This document shows, one piece after another, positions 13,431-17,521 of a stretch of 17,521 nucleotides of DNA. The stretch is from Pirellulales bacterium (GTDB lineage Bacteria; Planctomycetota; Planctomycetia; Pirellulales; Thermoguttaceae). The stretch's first letter is position 1. The number at the start of each line of letters is the position of its first letter. The notes below the pieces were generated by a model. The model worked only from the letters and a program-made list of their open reading frames with translations, made no database searches and was not told the DNA's origin. The stretch is from contig JAUWHT010000016.1 of assembly GCA_030605745.1 (NCBI GenBank), forward strand, positions 1-17,521. Reading direction: 5' to 3'. Both the position numbers and the translations under genes were made by a program.

Positions 13431-13514
13431 GTTTAGCCGCCGGGCTTGCCCGGCGCGTTGGTGGGTGTCAATACGCCCGAACGCAAACACGCCGGGCAAG
13501 CCCGGCGGCTAAAC
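13431..13514. repeat. 25-bp perfect inverted repeat (REP/MITE family)
   Basis: Arms 13431-13455 and 13490-13514 are exact reverse complements, separated by 34 nt. Each arm contains GCCGGGC-TT-GCCCGGC, itself a palindrome. The arm begins GTTTAGCCGCCGGGCTTGCC, identical to the outer end of the element at 721-923. It lies just after apbE and could also act as its terminator. Confidence 0.8.
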
Positions 13515-13635
13515 GATTAGTTGGAAACGTCAACGACCTCACAACCCTTCGGCTGACGAACCCGTGCCCAGGCCCCTTGCCCAATCCTTTTGTGGGGGAT
13601 ATTATGGTGGTTTCACCTTTTTGGGGAGCGTCTCA

Positions 13636-14136
13636 ATGCGTCACGTGCTGTCGGCTTTGGTCCAGAACGTGCCGGGTGTGCTGTCGCATATCTCGGGGAT
13701 GTTGGCCTCACGGGGGTACAACATCGACAGCCTGGCGGTGGGGGAGACCGAAAACCCCCACCTGTCGCGGATGACCTTCGTCGTGGTCGGCGACGACCGT
13801 GTGTTGGAGCAGGTCCGCAAGCAGTTGGAGAAGGTCGTTACCGTGGTTCGGGTGGACGACGTTAGTTCGCAGGACCACGTCGAGCGGGACCTGATGCTGC
13901 TGAAGGTTGCCGCTCCTGCCGGCCGCCGCAGCGAAATCCGTGAACTGACCGATATCTTCCGCGGACGGATCGTCGATGTCGCCCCTGAAATGGTAATGAT
14001 CGAAATCTCCGGCCAGGAGAAAAAGATCGAGGCATTCATCGAGATGATGCGGCCGTTCGGAATCATAGAACTGGTCCGCACCGGACGCGTCGCCATGGTC
14101 CGAGGAACCAGGGGAAGTGATGAGAATGATGAATGA
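13636..14136 (+). CDS. ilvN: Acetolactate synthase small (regulatory) subunit
   Basis: 166 aa, usual for IlvN/IlvH. It starts at 13636 with GGGGAG seven bases upstream; longer in-frame Mets upstream give non-family sequence. The N-terminal ACT domain is textbook: HVLSALVQNVPGVLSHISGM (3-22), then ASRGYNIDSLAVGETE (24-39). The second ACT-like half follows: ERDLMLLKVAAP, FRGRIVDVAPEMVMIEISG and a final FGIIELVRTGRVAMVRG. It binds valine and activates/regulates the large subunit IlvB in the first common step of valine, leucine and isoleucine synthesis. ilvB is not in the window; ilvC lies downstream after one unrelated gene. Confidence 0.95.
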   Translation: MRHVLSALVQNVPGVLSHISGMLASRGYNIDSLAVGETENPHLSRMTFVVVGDDRVLEQVRKQLEKVVTVVRVDDVSSQDHVERDLMLLKVAAPAGRRSEIRELTDIFRGRIVDVAPEMVMIEISGQEKKIEAFIEMMRPFGIIELVRTGRVAMVRGTRGSDENDE

Positions 14137-14160
14137 TGAATGACGAATGATGGATGTAAT
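14118..14160. repeat. GAATGAT iterated tract
   Basis: The unit (A)ATGATGA/GAATGAT is repeated about four times across the end of ilvN and just beyond. It seems to have altered the last codons of ilvN (ending ..DENDE). Similar iterated tracts occur at 1621-1642 and 14741-14760. Confidence 0.5.
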
Positions 14161-14238
14161 GAGGAGCGAAAAGGTTGAGTCTGGAGAAAATGAAGATTGA
14201 AACTAACTAAATCGGGGCAACAAAAGGAGGAAAGAGTG

Positions 14239-14727
14239 ATGAGAAAGCAGGTAGTGGGATGGGTGTTGATCTCCTGTTCTTGCTTGCTGGTGGAGCCGGT
14301 GTATGGGCGAATCGGTGAGGACTTGAAACAGTGCAAGAAGCGATATGGGCCGGTTTTTACTAAGTTAGAGGATGGAGACTTTGTATTTCTGCGAGCAGGA
14401 TATATCGTCTCGCTGGAGTTCTACAAGGGAAAAGTGGAGTGTTTATTTGTAATGAAAGAGGCTACAGACGTGTTGGGTACACACGAGGAGATGTCGGACG
14501 ATGAGATTCGCCTTTTTCTGAAAGCAAATCGCGGCACAGTGAAAAATCGGTGGATAAAGATTGAAAAGTTTTCTTTCATGCGGCGAAACTGGAGAACTAC
14601 TGATGGAAGTCGTAGGGCACATTATGCTGAGCAGAAGCATGGACTGATGATAATGACGAATGAGTCTGTGAAGCGTCGCTTAGCTAAAGAAAAAGCAGAA
14701 ACCAAAGAACGACTTCGTGGGTTTTGA
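14239..14727 (+). CDS. Secreted hypothetical protein between ilvN and ilvC
   Basis: 162 aa from the Met at 14239, which follows AGGAGG; an earlier Met lacks a signal peptide. A Sec signal peptide (1 to about 23, ending PVYG) is followed by RIGEDLKQCKKRYGPVFTKL, a GDFVFLRAGYIVSLEFYKGK strand pair, EMSDDEIRLFLKANRG and a basic last helix ending LRGF. This order (RxGE..C..RYG, then 'mSd.Ei..lL..N.g', then a W-containing strand and a '..GF' end) recalls from memory a family of small secreted proteins of Verrucomicrobia/Planctomycetes of unknown role. The codons are visibly more A/T-rich than those of ilvN and ilvC, and iterated tracts lie on both sides, which suggests insertion. Function unknown. 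Confidence 0.7.
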   Translation: MRKQVVGWVLISCSCLLVEPVYGRIGEDLKQCKKRYGPVFTKLEDGDFVFLRAGYIVSLEFYKGKVECLFVMKEATDVLGTHEEMSDDEIRLFLKANRGTVKNRWIKIEKFSFMRRNWRTTDGSRRAHYAEQKHGLMIMTNESVKRRLAKEKAETKERLRGF

Positions 14728-14740
14728 AATGATGGACTGA

Positions 14741-14760
14741 AATCCCCAATCCCCAATCCC
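14741..14760. repeat. CCCCAAT iterated tract
   Basis: AATCCCCAATCCCCAATCCC is a 7-bp unit in nearly three copies, between the inserted gene and the ilvC ribosome binding site. It has the same style as the 7-bp CCCTGAA tract at 1621. Confidence 0.55.
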
Positions 14761-14775
14761 TAAGGAGCACCCGTT

Positions 14776-15780
14776 ATGCCGGCCAAAATCTATTACGACA
14801 AAGACGCCGATCTGGCGCTGTTGAAGGACAAGACGATTGCCATCCTGGGCTACGGCAGCCAGGGCCACGGCCAGGCCCAAAACCTGCGCGACAGCGGCTG
14901 CAATGTGCTGGTGGCGGAGTTGCCCGGCACGCCAAACTACGAACAGTCGCTCAGCGACGGTTTTAAGCCCGTGTCGGCCAAAGAGGCGACCAAGAAGGGC
15001 GACATCGTTACGATCCTTCTGCCCGACGAAGTCCAGGCCGATGTATTCCGCAGCCAGATACGCGAGAACCTATCGCCAGGCAACATGCTGATCTGCTCGC
15101 ACGGCTTCAACGTCCACTTCGGCCAGTTCGACATACCCCGGAGCGTTGCCGTGGTGCTGGTGGCGCCAAAAGGCCCGGGCCACCTGGTCCGCAAGGAGTT
15201 CGTCGACGGCCGGGGCGTGCCATGCCTGATCGCCCTGGGCGAGGGAGCCGGCGAGAAGCAGAAGGCGCTGGGACTGGCCTACGCCAAGGGAATCGGCGGC
15301 ACCCGGGCCGGCGTGATCGAAACTACCTTCGCCGAAGAGACCGAAACCGACCTGTTCGGCGAACAGGTGGTGCTCTGCGGCGGACTGACCGCGCTGGTCA
15401 AGGCCGGGTACGAAACCCTGGTCGAGGCCGGATACCAGCCGGAAATGGCCTACTTCGAGTGCATGCACGAAGTGAAGCTGATCGTCGACCTGATGTACCA
15501 GGGCGGCATGAGCTACATGCGGTACAGCATCTCGAACACGGCCGAATACGGCGATTACACACGCGGGGGGCGTATCATCACCGACCAGACCAAGGCCGAG
15601 ATGAAGCGCATCCTGGCGGAAATCCAGGACGGTCGTTTCGCCCGGGAGTGGATCCTGGAAAACAAGGCCAACGCCCCGGCGTTCAAGGCCATGCGCCGGC
15701 GGGAGCGTGCCCACGGGATCGAGCAGATCGGCCGCGGGCTACGGCGGCTGATGTCGTGGATTGACGCCAAGGAAGTGTAG
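14776..15780 (+). CDS. ilvC: Ketol-acid reductoisomerase (class I)
   Basis: 334 aa, normal for class I KARI. AAGGAG lies eight bases before the start. The nucleotide-binding motif is GYGSQGHGQAQNLRDSG (25-41). In the catalytic part, CSHGFNVHFG carries His109; the Mg ligands are Asp192 and Glu196 in ETDLFGEQ, and Glu228 and Glu232 in FECMHEVKLIVDL; YSISNTAEYGD is at 250-260. It converts acetolactate or acetohydroxybutyrate to the dihydroxy acids of valine/leucine and isoleucine synthesis. The loop after the second strand, AELPGTPNYEQS (47-58), lacks the Arg and Ser residues that usually hold the NADPH 2'-phosphate and has Glu48 instead, which hints at NADH use. It works after IlvBN; ilvN lies upstream. 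Confidence 0.97.
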   Translation: MPAKIYYDKDADLALLKDKTIAILGYGSQGHGQAQNLRDSGCNVLVAELPGTPNYEQSLSDGFKPVSAKEATKKGDIVTILLPDEVQADVFRSQIRENLSPGNMLICSHGFNVHFGQFDIPRSVAVVLVAPKGPGHLVRKEFVDGRGVPCLIALGEGAGEKQKALGLAYAKGIGGTRAGVIETTFAEETETDLFGEQVVLCGGLTALVKAGYETLVEAGYQPEMAYFECMHEVKLIVDLMYQGGMSYMRYSISNTAEYGDYTRGGRIITDQTKAEMKRILAEIQDGRFAREWILENKANAPAFKAMRRRERAHGIEQIGRGLRRLMSWIDAKEV

Positions 15781-15804
15781 CAACCCGTTGACGAATTCAT
15801 GTGC

Positions 15805-15829
15805 CACTGCTTGTCGCAGGCAAGCAGTG
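15805..15829 (+). terminator. Hairpin after ilvC
   Basis: CACTGCTTG-TCGCAGG-CAAGCAGTG is a perfect 9-bp stem with a 7-nt loop, 25 nt after the ilvC stop. No T-run follows, so it may be a processing or REP-like hairpin rather than an intrinsic terminator. Nothing else was seen up to 16003. Confidence 0.45.
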
Positions 15830-16003
15830 CTGCGGGAACTCCCAGGAAAACACTGCAGCAAGAAACTGGGCAAGCTGCGAGTTCTGTGCGGGTTGTGGTG
15901 CTCCACGCAATTCTGACGATTTTCTCGATTCTCCCGATTGCCCGGCCGATAAACTTTCTTGAGGGAGTGTTTCTCGGCTCACCGAATTGGGGGATCAGTC
16001 AAA

Positions 16004-16522
16004 ATGATGAGACAAATCGTTCTTCTAAGCGTGGTCTGCATGCTGCTGGTTGGCAGCGCCGGCTGCGGGTTGCTTTATTGTCCTTACGAGGCCGGCATGT
16101 TGTGCGATCCGGAGCATTGCCCGCCCGGTTGTGGTCCGATGTGCGGCCACGACTGTGGTCCGTGCTGCGATCCATGTTGTGATCCATGCTACGGCCCGTA
16201 CTGTTGTCGCCCCTTCGGGGGTTTGTTGTCGGGTATCTTCAGGCTATTCCGCCCCGTATGTTGGTGCGGCCGCAGTTGCGGCGAGCGGTACTGGGGCGAC
16301 TTCCACGGCGACCCGCCCGACTGTTACGACCCGTGTGACCGCTGTGGCAACTTCACCGGAGGCTATTATGGCGGGAGTTGCGACTATGGCGGCGAATACT
16401 ACGGGAATGGCTCGCCACCAGTTCACTCACCAGGAATAGCCCGGCAGAACGCCACCATCGAGCGGGCGCGGGTGCCCCGAGTTGCCAGACCGCACAAGGC
16501 CACTCGGCCCGCAGGCCGCTAA
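16004..16522 (+). CDS. Cys/Gly/Tyr-rich lipoprotein with CGPM motif
   Basis: 172 aa from the double Met at 16004 (GGGGA about eight bases upstream). The type II signal peptide has lipobox GSAGC, with Cys21 lipidated. The mature part is extremely Cys-rich, with short repeats such as CGPMCGHDCGPCC and CDPCCDPCYGPYCC (about 46-71). A hydrophobic patch (FGGLLSGIFRLF) comes next, then a Gly/Tyr-rich stretch, then a basic tail. The repeats are also visible in DNA (TGTGATCCATG-type). Likely an envelope protein cross-linked by disulfides or binding metal; no known domain. It shares the CGPM pattern and lipoprotein signal with the gene at 171-548. It converges with the channel gene, the two stops being 8 nt apart. 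Confidence 0.75.
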   Translation: MMRQIVLLSVVCMLLVGSAGCGLLYCPYEAGMLCDPEHCPPGCGPMCGHDCGPCCDPCCDPCYGPYCCRPFGGLLSGIFRLFRPVCWCGRSCGERYWGDFHGDPPDCYDPCDRCGNFTGGYYGGSCDYGGEYYGNGSPPVHSPGIARQNATIERARVPRVARPHKATRPAGR

Positions 16523-16530
16523 CGCAGAAG

Positions 16531-17521
16531 TCAGATCTTGTACTCCGTGCGGAACCGGTCGATGTCGTCCGGCCGGCCCATCACGACCACGCTTGCGCCG
16601 CTCTCGAAGACCGCATCGCCGCCGGGATTGAACTCCAGCGTCTTGCCCGGTCGTCGGAATGCCACAATCAGCAGACCGTGGCGACTGCGGGTCTGAGACT
16701 CGCGGACTGTGACCCCGACCAGTGGACTGTTGGCCGGGATGGTCATCTCGTCCACCTCGACCTCGGAAATCTGCCGGCCGGCGACCACTTCGATCAGCTC
16801 TATAGCCGACGGCCTGGTGACCATTGCGGCCATCCGCAGCGCCCCGGTAGCCGCCGGAAGAACCACCCGGTCGGCGCCCGCCTGGATCAGCTTCTTTTCG
16901 GTGGTGAGGAATTCACCCCGGGCGATGATCATCAACTCGGGGTTCAGGTTCCGCGAGGTCAGTGTGATGAACACGTTGTCGGCATCGCTGGGCAGGGTGG
17001 TGACCAGCGTTTTGGCCCGGGCGACCCCGGCCTGCACCAGGGCCTCTTCCTCGGTCGCGTCGTCGTTCAGTGCCAAGTACCTAAGCGAGGAGGCCTCGGC
17101 AATTCGCTCCGGATTGTTCTCGATGATCACAAACGTTTTTTTCTGCCGGTGCAATTCCCGGGCCAGGATTTCGCCCATGCGACCGAATCCGCACAGCACG
17201 ATATGGTCACTCAGGCGTTCGATTTCCCGAGTGGCGCGTCGAACTCCCAATACTTTATTGATTTCGCCTTCAGCCATCATTTGCACTAGCCCTCCCACGA
17301 GATAAAGGAAAGTGGACACCCCGACGATACACAACAACGTGGTGAAGACCTTTAGCTCCGGCGTCAACTCGTGGACTTCACCCAGGCCCACGGTCGAGAG
17401 GACCGTGGCCACCATGTAAGCCGAGTCGAGCACGCTCCACCCGGCCAGCCAATAGCCGAACGTGCCGATCAGCGCGATGATCACCAAGATCACCATGCCG
17501 GTCTGCAAGTGTCTAAGCGGG
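16531..17521 (-). CDS. K+ channel with RCK (TrkA-N/TrkA-C) domains, 5' end outside window
   Basis: About 330 residues are visible, and the frame is open to the window edge (..PLRHLQTG). A TTG at 17508 is possible, but the true start is probably outside. Order: membrane helix MVILVIIALIGTFGYWLAG; pore helix and filter TVLSTVGLGEVHEL; second helix LLCIVGVSTFLYLVGGLV; RCK_N domain HIVLCGFGRMGEILARELHR (GxGxxG nucleotide site) followed by an acidic ENNPER; and RCK_C domain with VEVDEMTIPANSPLVG and the rest to the end. This is a two-helix ligand-gated K+ channel in the inner membrane. The filter is TVGLGE rather than TVGYGD. Nucleotide or Ca2+ gating is inferred from the family. Confidence 0.9.
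   Translation of the reverse strand, partial: PLRHLQTGMVILVIIALIGTFGYWLAGWSVLDSAYMVATVLSTVGLGEVHELTPELKVFTTLLCIVGVSTFLYLVGGLVQMMAEGEINKVLGVRRATREIERLSDHIVLCGFGRMGEILARELHRQKKTFVIIENNPERIAEASSLRYLALNDDATEEEALVQAGVARAKTLVTTLPSDADNVFITLTSRNLNPELMIIARGEFLTTEKKLIQAGADRVVLPAATGALRMAAMVTRPSAIELIEVVAGRQISEVEVDEMTIPANSPLVGVTVRESQTRSRHGLLIVAFRRPGKTLEFNPGGDAVFESGASVVVMGRPDDIDRFRTEYKI

Noticed and set aside
1..17521. CRISPR arrays, tRNA or rRNA genes
   Set aside because: No regularly spaced repeats with unique spacers, no cloverleaf and no rRNA-like stretch were seen by eye; the repeats present are inverted or directly adjacent.

Overview
The window looks like a planctomycete chromosome segment, probably of the Pirellulales type. 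This is inferred from gene content only: GC-rich DNA, several twin-arginine (TAT) secreted enzymes of the Gfo/Idh and aldo/keto-reductase kinds, small Cys-rich lipoproteins, a zinc-ribbon/GYF membrane protein, a ClpP paralogue and many short palindromic intergenic repeats. No rRNA, tRNA or CRISPR array was recognised.

Left arm (1-6783), all on the minus strand. Reading in the direction of transcription: a zinc-ribbon/GYF_2 membrane protein; a KAP-like P-loop ATPase with two internal membrane helices; an MNT nucleotidyltransferase overlapping by 4 nt a HEPN ribonuclease-like gene that carries a probable 1-nt frameshift; a lipoprotein with an NTF2-like-looking body; a secreted protein with three Cys/Arg modules; an unrecognised 153-aa protein; a small CGPM-motif lipoprotein; and the first 12 codons of another gene. 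ATPase, MNT and HEPN are closely packed and form a candidate toxin-antitoxin or phage-defence cassette. Between genes lie a nested inverted-repeat element (721-923), twin hairpins, iterated short tracts and a strong double terminator.

Middle (7126-10054), plus strand. This is a cluster of TAT-secreted catabolic-type proteins: an intact TIM-barrel/aldo-keto-reductase-like protein and an intact Gfo/Idh/MocA oxidoreductase, flanked by two wrecks. One is a Gfo/Idh gene reduced to its signal peptide and C-terminal tail. The other is a ThuA-like gene reduced to a signal peptide and two frame-shifted fragments.

Right arm (10297-16522), plus strand. It starts with a single-chain fusion of an O6-alkylguanine-DNA alkyltransferase domain and endonuclease V (DNA repair). 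A tight three-gene set follows: a 57-aa two-cluster ferredoxin that is easily missed because of its size, a divergent ClpP-like protein whose triad Asp appears replaced, and ApbE flavin transferase. Next comes branched-chain amino acid synthesis, ilvN and ilvC, split by an AT-richer secreted-protein gene that looks inserted. A second Cys-rich CGPM lipoprotein follows.

The window ends with a minus-strand K+ channel with RCK domains, cut by the edge.

Starts were chosen by Shine-Dalgarno spacing and signal peptides; several differ from the longest open frame. All family assignments come from reading motifs by eye, with no database search.
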